A DNA stretch of 57,061 nt from assembly GCA_024699605.1 (NCBI GenBank), contig JAILPJ010000066.1, positions 1-57,061 on the forward strand, in the 5' to 3' direction. This document shows, piece by piece, positions 1 to 9,848 of this stretch. The notes below the pieces were generated by a model, which was not told the origin of the DNA, did no database searches, and saw nothing but the letters and a program-made list of their open reading frames with translations. Within the stretch, counting starts at the first letter, position 1. The number at the start of each line of letters is the position of its first letter. This stretch comes from Desulfovibrio sp. (lineage in GTDB: Bacteria; Desulfobacterota; Desulfovibrionia; Desulfovibrionales; Desulfovibrionaceae). Position numbers and translations under genes: made by a program.

Positions 1-43
1 TAGTCATCATGATCCCAACGAACAGTTTTTGGGCTTCCTCCAT
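1..43 (-). CDS. 5' end of an unidentified gene (partial)
   Basis: Reading leftwards, an ATG at 43-41 is preceded by GGAGG with a 5-base gap, a textbook ribosome site, and the frame stays open to the window edge. Only 14 residues are visible (MEEAQKLFVGIMMT), too few to name a family. It is divergent from the vanX-like gene at 139. The strong ribosome site is the only argument that this is a real gene. Confidence 0.45.
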   Translation of the reverse strand, partial: MEEAQKLFVGIMMT

Positions 44-138
44 TCTGTCCTCCAATCGCACAAAAGTAGGCGTAAAGATTCGAGAGACAGTATAGAGTTA
101 TTGGAAAAAAATTAAAAGTAATTTTTGGGCAGAGCCTT

Positions 139-798
139 ATGTCCTGTCTTGCGCAAACTCCCGTGTCGGACTTTGTCCTGTTGTCTGATATCATCCCGGA
201 TATCCTTCTGGATATCCGCTATTATTCGACCTACAACTTCATTGGCACGCGCATTGACGGCTATGAACAATCGTGTGCCCTTTTGACCAGCAAAGCAGCA
301 GAAGCGCTCAAAGGCGTCAGCGACGAAGCACAAGACAACGGCTTTCGCCTGATGATCTACGATGCCTACCGTCCACAGACCGCAGTCAATCACTTTTCGC
401 GCTGGGCCGATGATCCCCTGGATACCCGGATGAAGCCTTACTTTTATCCCAAGCTCGAAAAGAATCGCCTTTTTGAACTCGGCTTCATTCTGCGCAAATC
501 GTCCCACAGTCGCGGTTCAGCAGTCGATCTGACGCTCTTCGACATGAAACTTGGGCGCAAAATGGATATGGGCAGCAATTTCGACTTTTTCGGTCAGCGC
601 TCGCGTTCAGATTACGTAGGCAATCTGACGCCACAGCAGCAAGACAATCGCCACTTTCTGCGAGGACTCATGCAGCGCCACGGTTTTGCTCCCCTGCGCG
701 AGGAATGGTGGCATTTCTCCTTGATCGACGAGCCCTTCCCTGACACGTATTTCAGCTTCCCCGTGCACTGGCCGCTCAAAGAGACAACTACGCCATAA
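139..798 (+). CDS. D-alanyl-D-alanine dipeptidase, VanX/DdpX family (peptidase M15D)
   Basis: A zinc dipeptidase expected to split D-Ala-D-Ala. The 219-residue protein carries the family signatures: an Arg in DAYRPQ (about residue 78), the zinc-binding SHSRGSAVD (His123, Asp130), and EEWWH (Glu189 base, His192 zinc ligand). Length is normal for the family. There is no convincing signal peptide, so a cytoplasmic location is likely. It stands alone, with no vanH/vanA-type ligase beside it, so a role in peptidoglycan-derived dipeptide use is more likely than vancomycin resistance. The ATG is the first in frame; the ribosome site is weak. Confidence 0.9.
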   Translation: MSCLAQTPVSDFVLLSDIIPDILLDIRYYSTYNFIGTRIDGYEQSCALLTSKAAEALKGVSDEAQDNGFRLMIYDAYRPQTAVNHFSRWADDPLDTRMKPYFYPKLEKNRLFELGFILRKSSHSRGSAVDLTLFDMKLGRKMDMGSNFDFFGQRSRSDYVGNLTPQQQDNRHFLRGLMQRHGFAPLREEWWHFSLIDEPFPDTYFSFPVHWPLKETTTP

Positions 799-1347
799 TC
801 CGGCAAGTCACGTTTTTCCTCTTCCTCCGGCCTTCTCCGGGCAGCCTTTTTTGCTCACGGTCCTTTGCCCAATCCCTGGCAGCTCTTTGGCCTATCTGCC
901 AACCTGAGCTTTCAGCCAATTGTCTGAACTACGTTGTGGGGGCAGAAGACAGCTTTTTTTGACCTGACAGAGCGTCTATTTCGATTTCCATAAGACAAAA
1001 CATTGCTCGCTCAAAACTCGATCTTTTTCGTTTTCAAAAAGGCCATCGACCTCGTCCTAAACGTTATTTACGCTTTTGCTCACCATTTTCATGTCCATAT
1101 TTAACAATAGCAGCGAGTATGTCGGCATGAAAATGAGAAATCCCGCAAGATTTGTGTTTCCCTGAAAATTCCTTGCTTTTTTATTCCCTCTGACCTATCT
1201 TGCAGCAAGTTTACACTTGAAGCTTAAGATTTGGCAGTACCAGATAGGGGAACGCTTGCGAACCCCGGCTCAGTGCGGCCCAAAACAAATCAACCCTTCT
1301 CCGGACCGTTTGGTTAGGGAGAGACCGCTATTACCTGAGAGGTTGCA
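799..1347. other. Gene-free stretch upstream of hydA
   Basis: About 550 bases with no supported gene. It should hold the hydA promoter and a long leader. A GC-rich imperfect hairpin (GGGGAACGC then GCGAACCCC) lies at about 1247-1266. I see no convincing sigma-54 site. Confidence 0.6.
1173..1201 (+). promoter_or_regulatory. Possible sigma-70-type promoter for hydAB
   Basis: TTGCTT (1173-1178), a 17-base spacer and TATCTT (1196-1201) resemble -35 and -10 boxes. Transcription from here would give a leader of about 140 bases before hydA. Assigned by eye only. Confidence 0.3.
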
Positions 1348-2604
1348 ATGACTCGAGTCAAAATGGAGCACATTGACTACGAACTCAATGTGCCTAAACG
1401 TGGGGCAAATGGAGAAGAATTGTTCTTTGTGCAAATCGACAAGAACAAATGCGTGGGCTGTGACACCTGTCAGGAATACTGCCCCACAGGTGCTATCTTC
1501 GGTGGCGTTGGAGAACCTCACGAACTCCTGCATCCTGAAATGTGCATCCATTGTGGTCAGTGCTTGGTGCATTGCCCTGAAACGGCAATCTATGAAGTAC
1601 AGACCTGGGTACCCGAGATCATGCAGAAGCTGAGTGACAAGTCCACCAAGGTGATTGCCATGCCTGCTCCTGCCGTACGCTATGCTCTCGGTGAAGCGTT
1701 TGGTCTGGCTCCGGGTTCGGTAACCACCGGCAAAATGCTTGCCGCCTTAAAACAGCTGGGTTTTTCCAATTGCTGGGATACGGAATTTGCCGCTGACGTG
1801 ACCATCTGGGAAGAAGCCTCTGAATTTGTGCACCGCCTGCTGAACAATAAGGATTTGCCGCAGTTCACCTCGTGCTGTCCTGGCTGGCAGAGCTATGCGG
1901 AGCATTTCTATCCCGACCTGTTGCCGCATTTTTCGTCCTGTAAATCGCCCGTTGCCATGAACGGCCGCATGGCCAAGAACTATGGCGCTAAACGGGCTGG
2001 CTACGATCCCAAGAAAATCTACACCGTCTCCATTATGCCCTGCGTGGCAAAAAAATACGAAGGCCTGCGTCCAGAATATGAACACGCTGGACTGCGCGAC
2101 ATCGACGCCACCATCAATACCCGTGAGCTGGCCCATATGATTCGCGAAGCGGGCATTGATTTCGCAAAACTGCCCAACGGCGAACGCGACAGTCTGATGG
2201 GTGAGTCCACCGGCGGCGCCACCATCTTTGGTGTGACCGGCGGTGTGATGGAAGCGGCCCTGCGCTACGCCTATCAGGCCGTGACCAACGAACGCCCCGA
2301 TTCCTGGGATTTCAAACAGGTACGCGGTCTCAAGGGCTTCAAGGAATACTCCGTGACCATCAAGGGCATTCCGCTGAAACTGGCCGTGGTGCACGGCGCC
2401 AAGCGTTTTGCCAAAGTACTCGAAGATGTGCGCAAAGGCACCTGCCCCTATCAGTTTATCGAATTCATGGCCTGTCCCGGCGGCTGTGTCTGCGGTGGCG
2501 GTCAGACGCTGATGCCCTCTGTGCTTGAATACGCTGATCGCAAAGCCACCCATCTCTTTGCCAGTCTGCGTAAACGTCTTACAGAAGCCCAAAAGCAGGC
2601 CTAG
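1348..2604 (+). CDS. hydA: Periplasmic [FeFe]-hydrogenase large subunit
   Basis: Catalytic subunit for reversible H2 oxidation. Residues 30-80 hold two ferredoxin-type [4Fe-4S] motifs ([11 protein letters not shown] and [11 protein letters not shown]). The H-cluster domain follows with TSCCPGW (174-180), MPCVAKK (230-236) and, near the C terminus, the third signature [13 protein letters not shown]. At 418 residues it matches the two-subunit Desulfovibrio enzyme, which I recall as about 421 residues and very similar throughout. It has no signal peptide of its own; in this family it crosses the membrane with the Tat-signal-bearing small subunit encoded next. The start agrees with the Desulfovibrio N terminus. 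Confidence 0.97.
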   Translation: MTRVKMEHIDYELNVPKRGANGEELFFVQIDKNKCVGCDTCQEYCPTGAIFGGVGEPHELLHPEMCIHCGQCLVHCPETAIYEVQTWVPEIMQKLSDKSTKVIAMPAPAVRYALGEAFGLAPGSVTTGKMLAALKQLGFSNCWDTEFAADVTIWEEASEFVHRLLNNKDLPQFTSCCPGWQSYAEHFYPDLLPHFSSCKSPVAMNGRMAKNYGAKRAGYDPKKIYTVSIMPCVAKKYEGLRPEYEHAGLRDIDATINTRELAHMIREAGIDFAKLPNGERDSLMGESTGGATIFGVTGGVMEAALRYAYQAVTNERPDSWDFKQVRGLKGFKEYSVTIKGIPLKLAVVHGAKRFAKVLEDVRKGTCPYQFIEFMACPGGCVCGGGQTLMPSVLEYADRKATHLFASLRKRLTEAQKQA

Positions 2605-2615
2605 GAGGACAGCTC

Positions 2616-2993
2616 ATGAGCCTTTTATCCAGTACACGCCGTGGTTTTCTCAAAGGTGCCTGCATTCTGGCAGGCGGTCTGCTGATGGGAGTGCGCATGA
2701 CGAGCAAAGCCTGTGCTGCCGTCATGGAAATCAAGGACTGTATGCGCACCCGCATCAAATCGGTCTATGCCGAGGATGATCGTTTCACCACCAGAGCCAG
2801 TCAGGACAATGTGCAAGTGCAGAAGATGTACAAGGACTATTTTAAAAAGCCCTTGAGTGAACCGGCTGAAGAGGAACTGCACACCAAGTGGTTTGACAGA
2901 AGTGCGTCCATCACGGCACTGAAAGCCAAAGGTCAGTATCCCAATCCGCGCTTTAGCGAATTTGTCAACAATCCCTATCCCTACGAAAGCTAA
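2616..2993 (+). CDS. hydB: Periplasmic [FeFe]-hydrogenase small subunit, Tat signal
   Basis: A 125-residue partner of HydA. The N terminus has a twin-arginine signal (STRRGFLKG, then a hydrophobic run ending near ACAA) that exports the HydAB dimer. The mature part is the small-subunit domain that wraps the large subunit (ends FVNNPYPYES). It starts 11 bases after hydA with GGAGG before the ATG, so the two are cotranscribed. A strong terminator lies about 95 bases downstream. Confidence 0.95.
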   Translation: MSLLSSTRRGFLKGACILAGGLLMGVRMTSKACAAVMEIKDCMRTRIKSVYAEDDRFTTRASQDNVQVQKMYKDYFKKPLSEPAEEELHTKWFDRSASITALKAKGQYPNPRFSEFVNNPYPYES

Positions 2994-3088
2994 TTCAATC
3001 GTTTTTCTACAGCTTCTGACATCAAAATAGCCTTTGCGATGGAAGATGACTGCAAAATCGCTCGTTATTGAGCCAGACTTGACTTGCA

Positions 3089-3122
3089 GGACACATACTT
3101 CCGGGTATGTGTCCTTTTTTTT
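3089..3122 (+). terminator. Rho-independent terminator after hydAB
   Basis: A perfect 10-bp stem (GGACACATAC at 3089-3098 with GTATGTGTCC at 3105-3114), 6-base loop and 8 T. It separates hydAB from the maturation run. As the next gene begins only 34 bases later, that run is either fed by read-through or by a promoter overlapping this hairpin. Confidence 0.9.
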
Positions 3123-3155
3123 CACAGCAAAAAAACAGCAAACAAGGATGCTCCC

Positions 3156-3398
3156 ATGGAAAACCGTGTCGCCATTGTCGCCATCATCGTCTCGGATCCC
3201 CAAAGCGTGACAGCCATCAACGACCTTCTGCATCAGTACAGCGAAAGCATCATTGGCCGCATGGGCCTGCCGTACCGCGAGAAGAAGATCAATATCATCT
3301 CCGTGGTGCTTGATGCTCCCCAGGATACGGTGAGCAGCCTTTCCGGCAAAATCGGCAAGCTCCCCGGCGTAACAGCGCAGACGCTCTTTTCCAAATAA
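3156..3398 (+). CDS. TM1266-family putative iron-only hydrogenase system regulator
   Basis: An 80-residue ACT/NikR-C-like small protein (starts MENRVAIVAIIVSDP; contains SESIIGRMGLPYREKKINIIS). This family is repeatedly found beside [FeFe]-hydrogenase and HydEFG genes and is annotated as a putative regulator; it has no DNA-binding domain that I can see. The ATG at 3156 is chosen over an upstream in-frame start at 3084 because AAGGA precedes it and the upstream part runs through the terminator hairpin. First gene of the maturation run. Confidence 0.85.
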   Translation: MENRVAIVAIIVSDPQSVTAINDLLHQYSESIIGRMGLPYREKKINIISVVLDAPQDTVSSLSGKIGKLPGVTAQTLFSK

Positions 3399-3434
3399 TC
3401 ATCCGTTCAGGCTCTGGCACAAAGAAGACGGTTC

Positions 3435-4499
3435 ATGACGTTTTTGCTCTTAGACAAGCTTGAAACCCACAAGCAGCTGAGCTTTGAAGAGTGGCGGAAA
3501 CTGCTCTCGGAGCTTGACTCGCCAACCTTTGACGAGGCGCAAAAGCGTGCTCAGAGGCTGGCTCAGGAACATTTCGGCCTTGCTATCTATCTGCGCGGCA
3601 TTGTGGAATTCACCAATTATTGCCGCAATGAATGCCACTATTGCGGGCTGCAAAAAAGTCATCGCGATCTTGTGCGCTACAGGCTCTCCCAGGAGGAGAT
3701 TCTCGCCTGCTGTGAAAAAGGCCATGCGCTTGGCCTGCGCACCTTTGTCCTGCAGGGCGGCGAGGATCCGAAGCTCAGCGACGAGTGGCTCTGCCAGCTG
3801 ATCAGGCGGCTCACGCAGCGCTTTCCCGATTCCGCTATCACCCTTTCCCTTGGAGAACGTTCTCAAGCAAGCTATGCCGCCCTTTTTGCCGCAGGCGCCA
3901 GACGCTATCTTTTGCGCCATGAGACGGCCTCCCACAGCCTCTACAGAAAACTGCATAGCCCAAAGCAAAGCTTTTTTGCCCGCCTCAACTGCCTCTACAA
4001 CTTGAAAGCCCTGGGCTATCAGACAGGTGTAGGCATGTTGATCGGACCTCCCGGTCAGACGCTTGAGCATCTGGCGCAAGATTTCACCTTCATCCAGGCC
4101 TTTCAGCCGGAAATGCTCGGGTGTGGCCCCTTTATTCCCCACCAGGCCACCGTCTTTGCCGGTGAAAAACCTGGTTCAGTCCGGCTCACGCTCTACGCCT
4201 TGAGCCTCTGCCGCCTGCTTTTGCCTGAGCTTTTACTGCCGGCAACCACAGCCTTACGGACTCAAAAGGCCAGCGGCTATCTCCAGGGTATTCTGCACGG
4301 CTGCAATGTCATCATGCCCAATCTCACGCCTCTTGCTGCCCAAAAGCACTATCAGCTCTACGATGGCAAAGACGCTACAAAGACCCTGGAACAGAGCCTG
4401 GAAGAACTGAAGACGGAAGTGGCGAGCCTAGGCTATCACCTGACCTGTGACCGTGGCGATCACCCACGCTTTGTCCAAAACAACGAGAAGCGTCTATGA
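3435..4499 (+). CDS. hydE: [FeFe]-hydrogenase maturase HydE (radical SAM)
   Basis: Radical SAM enzyme acting on the organometallic iron precursor during H-cluster assembly. The radical SAM cluster motif is Cys63-x3-Cys67-x2-Cys70 in NYCRNECHYCGLQ, followed by a TIM-barrel-like body of normal length (354 residues). Similar to biotin synthase/PylB relatives, but the neighbours (TM1266-type gene, hydF) settle HydE. It overlaps hydF by 4 bases (ATGA), implying translational coupling. Confidence 0.95.
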   Translation: MTFLLLDKLETHKQLSFEEWRKLLSELDSPTFDEAQKRAQRLAQEHFGLAIYLRGIVEFTNYCRNECHYCGLQKSHRDLVRYRLSQEEILACCEKGHALGLRTFVLQGGEDPKLSDEWLCQLIRRLTQRFPDSAITLSLGERSQASYAALFAAGARRYLLRHETASHSLYRKLHSPKQSFFARLNCLYNLKALGYQTGVGMLIGPPGQTLEHLAQDFTFIQAFQPEMLGCGPFIPHQATVFAGEKPGSVRLTLYALSLCRLLLPELLLPATTALRTQKASGYLQGILHGCNVIMPNLTPLAAQKHYQLYDGKDATKTLEQSLEELKTEVASLGYHLTCDRGDHPRFVQNNEKRL

Positions 4500-5704
4500 G
4501 TCTCAACGATACCCCAAGTGGCGAACGACCGCACATTGCCTTCTTTGGCCTGACCAATACCGGCAAATCCTCCCTCGTCAATGCCCTGACCAACCAGGAT
4601 CTCGCCATTGTCTCTGAGCAAAAAGGCACAACCACTGATCCTGTCCAAAAAGCCATGGAAATTCTGCCTCTGGGTCCTGTTGTGCTCATCGATACCCCAG
4701 GCCTCGACGACAAAACAGCCCTTGGCGCCCAGCGCATTGCCCGCAGCCTGCGCGTGCTGGCCCACACGGATTTGGCGGTTCTGGTCACAGAAGCCGGCAA
4801 GCCCCTTTCAGACGAGGAAGAGGCCTTTGTCAAAAAGGTGCAGGACGAGCATCTGCCCCTGCTGCGGGTGGCCAATAAGGCTGATCTGCTTGCGTCTTGC
4901 GAGCCTGACAAGACAATCTTTTCTGTCAGTGCCCGCACAGGCTATCAGATTCCCCAACTGCGGGAAAAACTGGCGCAGCTGCTCAACGAAAAAGTACAGG
5001 CAAAGCCACCGCTCTGTCGCGATCTTGTGGGCCCTGGCGAAACCTGCCTTTTGGTCATTCCCATCGATTCGGCCGCGCCCAAGGGAAGGCTGATTCTGCC
5101 GCAACAGCAGGTTCTGCGCGACCTGCTCGACGGCCAGGCCATGGCTTTTGTGACCAGCCCACAAACACTCCCCCAGGCCCTGAAGCAAGTGCGGCCCAAA
5201 CTTGTGGTCTGTGATAGCCAGGTCTTTGAGCAAGTGGCCAAGGAGACCCCGCAGGATATTGCCTTAACCTCCTTTTCCATTCTCATGGCCCGTTACAAGG
5301 GCTATTTAGCCGCAGCGGTTGAGGGCGTAGCGGCCATAGAGCGCCTTCAGGATGGGGACACGATTCTCATGGCCGAAGGCTGCACCCACCACAGGCAGTG
5401 CGAAGACATCGGCACAGTCAAAATCCCCCGCTGGCTTTTGGCCCATACGGGCAAAAAGCTGAACTTTGTCACCAGTTCAGGCACATCGTTCCCTGAGGAT
5501 TTACACGACATTGCCCTCTGCGTGCTCTGCGGCGGCTGCATGCTCAATGCCCGCGAAATGCAGTCCCGCCTGCGTCTGGCTCTTGCCCAAAACGTGCCTG
5601 TGAGCAATTACGGTATTGTGATTGCGGCCATGCGCGGCATTCTGCAACGCTCCATAGCCGTCTTGCCCGGCTTTGGCCAAAAGCAAGGAGAAGAGCATGC
5701 GTAA
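4496..5704 (+). CDS. hydF: [FeFe]-hydrogenase maturation GTPase/scaffold HydF
   Basis: Scaffold that carries the 2Fe subcluster to HydA. N-terminal GTPase: P-loop GLTNTGKSS (18-26), GTTTDP (44-49), DTPG (66-69), NKAD (127-130). C-terminal cluster site: CTH (Cys296, His298) and CGGC (Cys345, Cys348). The His that normally precedes the last CxxC in the family's HCxxC motif is Leu344 here, with an extra Cys342 nearby, a ligand variation. At 402 residues it is normal length. It overlaps hydE by 4 bases and the following nifH-like gene by 8. Confidence 0.95.
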   Translation: MSLNDTPSGERPHIAFFGLTNTGKSSLVNALTNQDLAIVSEQKGTTTDPVQKAMEILPLGPVVLIDTPGLDDKTALGAQRIARSLRVLAHTDLAVLVTEAGKPLSDEEEAFVKKVQDEHLPLLRVANKADLLASCEPDKTIFSVSARTGYQIPQLREKLAQLLNEKVQAKPPLCRDLVGPGETCLLVIPIDSAAPKGRLILPQQQVLRDLLDGQAMAFVTSPQTLPQALKQVRPKLVVCDSQVFEQVAKETPQDIALTSFSILMARYKGYLAAAVEGVAAIERLQDGDTILMAEGCTHHRQCEDIGTVKIPRWLLAHTGKKLNFVTSSGTSFPEDLHDIALCVLCGGCMLNAREMQSRLRLALAQNVPVSNYGIVIAAMRGILQRSIAVLPGFGQKQGEEHA

Positions 5705-6464
5705 ATTTGCCATCTACGGCAAAGGCGGCATCGGCAAATCCACGACCTGCGCCAATCTGGCCCTGGTTCTGACAGGTCTTGGGAAAAAGGTGCTCCAGAT
5801 CGGCTGTGATCCCAAGGCCGATTCCACCCTGTCCCTGCATCCAGGCCAGACGATCACGCCGGTCCTTAGGCTTCTGCACGAAAAAAAGCAGCGTCTCAGC
5901 CTTGAAGAAGCCGTGCACCTGGCCCCCTGCGGCGTCTATTGCGTTGAAGCGGGAGGACCTATCCCCGGTCTCGGCTGCGCCGGCCGAGGCATCGGCATGG
6001 TTTTGGAATTCCTCGAACGGGAAAAGGCCTACAGCAAACTCGGCATCGACTGCGTGCTCTACGACGTTCTGGGCGATGTGGTCTGTGGCGGTTTTTCCAT
6101 GCCCATGCGCAAAGGTCAGGCCGATTACGTGCTGATTGTCAGCTCAGGGGAAAAAATGTCCTGCTATGCCGCAGCCAATATCGCCCAGGCCATTGCCAAT
6201 TTTCAGGGACGCGGCTATGCGGCCCTTGGCGGTTTAATCGTCAACCGCCGCGACGTGGAGGATGAAGAGGAAAGTGTCAAGGCGCTCTCTCAGTCGCTTG
6301 GCTGCGATATCTTGGGGGACATTCCGCACAGTCCCCTGGTCACCCGGGCAGAACGCGAGGGCAAGACGGTCATAAGCTTGTATCCCCAAAGCGATGTGGC
6401 CCAAAGCTTCCAAAACCTTGCGCAGACCCTGCTGACACGTTTTGCCGACAAAGCCAGCGCCTGA
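5697..6464 (+). CDS. Nitrogenase reductase-like protein, NifH family (first copy, H1)
   Basis: ATP-dependent iron protein expected to pass electrons to a nitrogenase-like partner. All functional motifs are intact: P-loop GKGGIGKST (8-16), DPKADST (38-44), and the two cluster cysteines Cys94 in GLGCAGRG and Cys130 in DVVCGGF, which bridge a [4Fe-4S] in the homodimer. At 256 residues it is somewhat shorter than NifH. The ATG at 5697 has AAGGAG before it; an upstream in-frame ATG at 5673 lies inside hydF and adds only poorly conserved residues. Overlaps hydF by 8 bases and the next gene by 1. The specific substrate pathway is unknown. Confidence 0.92.
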   Translation: MRKFAIYGKGGIGKSTTCANLALVLTGLGKKVLQIGCDPKADSTLSLHPGQTITPVLRLLHEKKQRLSLEEAVHLAPCGVYCVEAGGPIPGLGCAGRGIGMVLEFLEREKAYSKLGIDCVLYDVLGDVVCGGFSMPMRKGQADYVLIVSSGEKMSCYAAANIAQAIANFQGRGYAALGGLIVNRRDVEDEEESVKALSQSLGCDILGDIPHSPLVTRAEREGKTVISLYPQSDVAQSFQNLAQTLLTRFADKASA

Positions 6465-7930
6465 TGTCCGCCATCAACCTCTGCCCCAGAAATCCTATGT
6501 CTTCCCAAGCGTTTGCCGCATCCCAAGACCTTCTGCCCATCACTCAGGCCAGCTTTCCCGAGCCCTTTGCCCAGAGCCTTGAGTTCAACGCTCCGGTGCG
6601 CGGACCCTGGAACATTGTGCATATGGCTCTGCAAATTCCCGAGGCGCACCTGCTCTATATCTGCGCACGCGGCTGCCTGCGCGGGGTGATCATGACCGCT
6701 GCGGAAATGGGAGCCATGGCGCGTTTAAGCTGGATCGGGCTTACGGAAGAAGAGCTGACCTGTGGCCTGCTCGATGATCGCTGCTTCGAAGCCATCTGTC
6801 ACATAGTGGAGAAGCTTTCGCCCAGGCCTCCGCTCATTCTCCTCTATTTGAGCTGCGTGCATAAGTTTGTGCAGATGGATTATCCGGCTCTGCTGGCCCG
6901 TCTCAATGAGCGCTTTCCCGGCCTGCGCTTTCTGGATTGCCACATGATGCCCACCATGCGCAAAAGCGGCCCAACCGATGAAGAGCGCACCAAGAGCAAG
7001 ATGTATGAAGCCATTGAGAGGCCCGCAAAACAGGAAGAGCGCGCCATCACCCTTGTGGGCAACGACTGGCCGCTCTGTGAGCAAAGCCAGCTTTTTCAGA
7101 TGCTGCACGGAGCTGGCTACACCTTGCGCGAGCTTGCCCGCTGCCGAAGCTATGCCGATTATCAAAAGCTCGGCACAAGCCGACTGCTGCTCACAACCCA
7201 TGCCGATGCGCTCTTTGCCGCCCAGAATCTCTCAACGCGCCTGGAAAGAGAACACATCCATCTGCCGGCAAGTTTTAGCCTGACAGAGATCCAGAGCAAT
7301 CTCACCACGCTTTCCCAAATCCTTGGTATTCCCCTTCCCGATCTCTCAGCGCAAAAAGCGGCTGCGCTCAACGAGCTCTGCGCACTGCAAAACAGTCTTG
7401 GAAAGCGGCCCATCACCATTGACTATACGCTCAGCATGCGGCCCTTGAGCCTGGCCAGGCTCCTCATTGAACAGAACTTCTGCGTTACCCACGTCTTCCT
7501 TGACGCCATAGCCGCTCCTGAAGAAGACGATTTCCGTTGGCTGCAACAACACGCCAAAGACCTGCTTCTGGTCTATACCCGCGCGCCAGCCTGGCGTTTT
7601 GCCGAGCAGCGGGCCACATGTCTCAAACCGCAAGGCGACGAGGTGCTGGCCCTGGGACAAAAAGCCGCGTTTTTCTCAGGCACCAACCACTTTGTGAATT
7701 GTGTCGCCGGAGGCGGGCTCTACGACTATGCGGCCATCACAACCCTCGTTCGGCTGATGCGCGAAGCCCTGGAAAAGCCCAAAGACCGACGCCGAGTCAT
7801 TCAATACAAAGGACTGGGTCTGCCTTCCTGTCTTTCAGGCCAGCTCTGCCACCCACGCCTGGCCAAAACCAAAGCCGCAAAAAACGCAGCCACGCACGCA
7901 AGCGTGTCCACGACGAAGGGCTTCGCATGA
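6464..7930 (+). CDS. Nitrogenase component 1-like protein, NifD-type (D1)
   Basis: A 488-residue member of the nitrogenase component 1 superfamily (oxidoreductase/nitrogenase fold). ICARGC (Cys71) aligns by eye with the second P-cluster Cys of NifD and LYLSCVHKFVQMD (Cys131) with the third. Where related proteins have Cys-Ala-Phe, this one has Leu-Glu-Phe (LEFNAP, about 39-44), so the first cysteine seems lost. I cannot identify FeMo-cofactor ligands. The C terminus (after about 460) is Lys/Ala rich and probably disordered. Not NifD, BchN or CfbD in any clear sense; best described as uncharacterised. The partner is the next gene, which overlaps by 4 bases. Confidence 0.85.
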   Translation: MSAINLCPRNPMSSQAFAASQDLLPITQASFPEPFAQSLEFNAPVRGPWNIVHMALQIPEAHLLYICARGCLRGVIMTAAEMGAMARLSWIGLTEEELTCGLLDDRCFEAICHIVEKLSPRPPLILLYLSCVHKFVQMDYPALLARLNERFPGLRFLDCHMMPTMRKSGPTDEERTKSKMYEAIERPAKQEERAITLVGNDWPLCEQSQLFQMLHGAGYTLRELARCRSYADYQKLGTSRLLLTTHADALFAAQNLSTRLEREHIHLPASFSLTEIQSNLTTLSQILGIPLPDLSAQKAAALNELCALQNSLGKRPITIDYTLSMRPLSLARLLIEQNFCVTHVFLDAIAAPEEDDFRWLQQHAKDLLLVYTRAPAWRFAEQRATCLKPQGDEVLALGQKAAFFSGTNHFVNCVAGGGLYDYAAITTLVRLMREALEKPKDRRRVIQYKGLGLPSCLSGQLCHPRLAKTKAAKNAATHASVSTTKGFA

Positions 7931-9084
7931 ACGACTGTGCATCCCTCCTTCCCACCTATGCCTCGGATACCTCAGGCGTTGCCTCGGCGCTCTACGAACT
8001 GGGCGGCATGACTGTCATCCACGATGCCTCGGGCTGCAATTCCACCTATTCCACCTTTGATGAACCGCGCTGGTATGATCAGGAAAGCCTTGTGGTCATT
8101 TCCGCCCTCACTGAAAGCGACGCGGTCTTAGGCAATGAGCAAAAACTGATCGACGACTGTCTTGAGCAAGCCAGACTCCTCAAGCCCAAATTTCTCAGTC
8201 TTGCCAATTCTCCCCTGGCCATGCTCATGGGCTGCGACATGGAAGCCATAGCCAATCAAATTGAAAGGGAGCTGGGCATTCCGTGCTTTGCCATTGCCAG
8301 CAATGGCATCCATTCCTATGTCGCAGGCGCCTCTCAAGCCTTTGTGGCCATAGCCAACCGTTTTGCCAGGCCCTGCCAGCGCTCCGAAGAAAAAAGCCTC
8401 AACCTCCTCGGACTGACACCGCTGGATATAGGAAAAAACGAACTCTCAGAGCTTTTGCGCTGGTCCAAGAGCTTTGGCTTTCGGCGCAATGCCTGCGTAG
8501 CGCAACACTGTGATCTCTCGCACATTGAGCGCTTAGGCGCAGCCCACGTCAATCTTGTGCTTTCTTCCACAGGTCTGCCTCTGGCCAAGGCGCTGGCAGA
8601 ACGCTTTGGCACACCCTATGTCACAGGCAGGCCGTATGGCTTGTTTGCCGAGCAACTGGCCGAGGCGCTTTGGCAGGCTGCGGATTCTGGCCAAAGCTCG
8701 ACCAAGACCCTCGCCCGAGGGCAGAAGCCTCAGAGTCTGCGCGTAGCCCTGGTGGGCGAAAGCGTGACGATGGCCTCCATGGCCCGTGCCCTTGCCCCGT
8801 ATGGTTATGGGCAGAGCCGGATTTTTTGTCCTTTGGAAGGGTGGGAAGCAATCCTGGGGGAAAAGGATCTTGGGGGCGTGGAAAACGAAGATACGTTGGC
8901 AGACTTTCTCAAAGACTGTGACCTGATTGTGGGCGATCCCCTCTACAGGCTTGTGGCACCTGTCTCTTGCCCCTTTCTGCCTCTGCCCCATGCGGCTTTT
9001 TCAGGCCGCGCCTATCTCAGCGTTGAACACAGTCTAATTCAGCAGGGGCTTGAGGATGTGCTTGTCAGGGAGGGCATATGCTAA
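7927..9084 (+). CDS. Nitrogenase component 1-like protein, NifK-type (K1)
   Basis: A 385-residue superfamily member, far shorter than NifK (about 510-520). The N terminus has [15 protein letters not shown], then [18 protein letters not shown] with Cys37 at the place of the second NifK cluster cysteine. The first is Tyr11 and the third Ser95 by hand alignment, so only one cysteine ligand is kept. The FDEPRW string is shared with K2. The start is the ATG at 7927, overlapping the D1 stop (ATGA); the open frame extends upstream inside D1 but is a shadow there. Overlaps H2 by 7 bases. Function unknown. Confidence 0.83.
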   Translation: MNDCASLLPTYASDTSGVASALYELGGMTVIHDASGCNSTYSTFDEPRWYDQESLVVISALTESDAVLGNEQKLIDDCLEQARLLKPKFLSLANSPLAMLMGCDMEAIANQIERELGIPCFAIASNGIHSYVAGASQAFVAIANRFARPCQRSEEKSLNLLGLTPLDIGKNELSELLRWSKSFGFRRNACVAQHCDLSHIERLGAAHVNLVLSSTGLPLAKALAERFGTPYVTGRPYGLFAEQLAEALWQAADSGQSSTKTLARGQKPQSLRVALVGESVTMASMARALAPYGYGQSRIFCPLEGWEAILGEKDLGGVENEDTLADFLKDCDLIVGDPLYRLVAPVSCPFLPLPHAAFSGRAYLSVEHSLIQQGLEDVLVREGIC

Positions 9085-9848
9085 AAATTGCGATTTACGG
9101 CAAGGGCGGCATTGGCAAATCCACCATGACCGCCAATCTAGCAGCGGCCTTTGCCACTCAGGGCAAACGCGTCATTCAGATCGGCTGTGATCCCAAGGCC
9201 GATTCCACGATGACGCTTTTGGGAGGCCACGCCGTCACCTCAGTCATGGACTATCTGCGTGAACACGATGAGGAGCCCACGGAGCTTGCGCAGATTTCCG
9301 CCCAAGGCTTTGGCCAGGTGCTCTGCCTGGAAACCGGTGGCCCCACGCCCGGCCTTGGCTGTGCTGGCCGCGGCATCATTACGACCTTTCAGCTCTTGCA
9401 GGATCTCAGACTCTTTGAAGTGGTCAAACCCGATGTGGTACTCTACGACGTTCTGGGCGATGTGGTTTGTGGCGGCTTTGCCGCGCCCATCAGAGAAGGC
9501 TATGCCGAACATGTCCTGATTGTCACATCCGGTGAAAAAATGGCCCTCTACGCCGCCCGCAATATCAGCCAGGCTGTGGCCAACTTTGCTGATCGGGCCT
9601 ATGCCAGTGTGCTCGGCATCATCTTGAACAAACGCAATGTGCCTGACGAGCGCCAAAAAGTGGAAGCCTTTGCCCGCTCAGCCAAACTCGACATCCTGGC
9701 TGAAATACCCAGAAGCGATGACATTTCCCATTGCGAGGACCGCGGCATGACTGTCATCGAGGGGGCCAAAGACTCCCCCTGTGCCCAGATTTTCCAAGAT
9801 CTTGCCCGTAGACTTTGCACACTCACAAGCGAGCCACCACATGCCTGA
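9078..9848 (+). CDS. Nitrogenase reductase-like protein, NifH family (second copy, H2)
   Basis: Second iron-protein homologue, 256 residues. P-loop GKGGIGKST (8-16), DPKADST, Cys95 in GLGCAGRG and Cys131 in DVVCGGF are all present. It is clearly related to H1 but diverged over much of its length (for example the 45-85 region), so the two are old paralogues rather than a recent duplication. The start overlaps the K1 stop by 7 bases, and the stop overlaps the D2 start by 8. Presumably each H serves its adjacent D-K pair, though cross-donation is possible. Confidence 0.92.
   Translation: MLKIAIYGKGGIGKSTMTANLAAAFATQGKRVIQIGCDPKADSTMTLLGGHAVTSVMDYLREHDEEPTELAQISAQGFGQVLCLETGGPTPGLGCAGRGIITTFQLLQDLRLFEVVKPDVVLYDVLGDVVCGGFAAPIREGYAEHVLIVTSGEKMALYAARNISQAVANFADRAYASVLGIILNKRNVPDERQKVEAFARSAKLDILAEIPRSDDISHCEDRGMTVIEGAKDSPCAQIFQDLARRLCTLTSEPPHA

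Noticed and set aside
872..887. TGGCAGCTCTTTGGCC considered as a sigma-54 promoter for hydAB
   Set aside because: The GG-GC distance is one base too long and the -12 element is TGGC rather than TTGC.
1747..2592. Long leftward open frame (281 codons) across hydA
   Set aside because: It lies entirely antisense to hydA, whose cluster motifs are unmistakable; Gly/His-rich shadow translation with no ribosome site.
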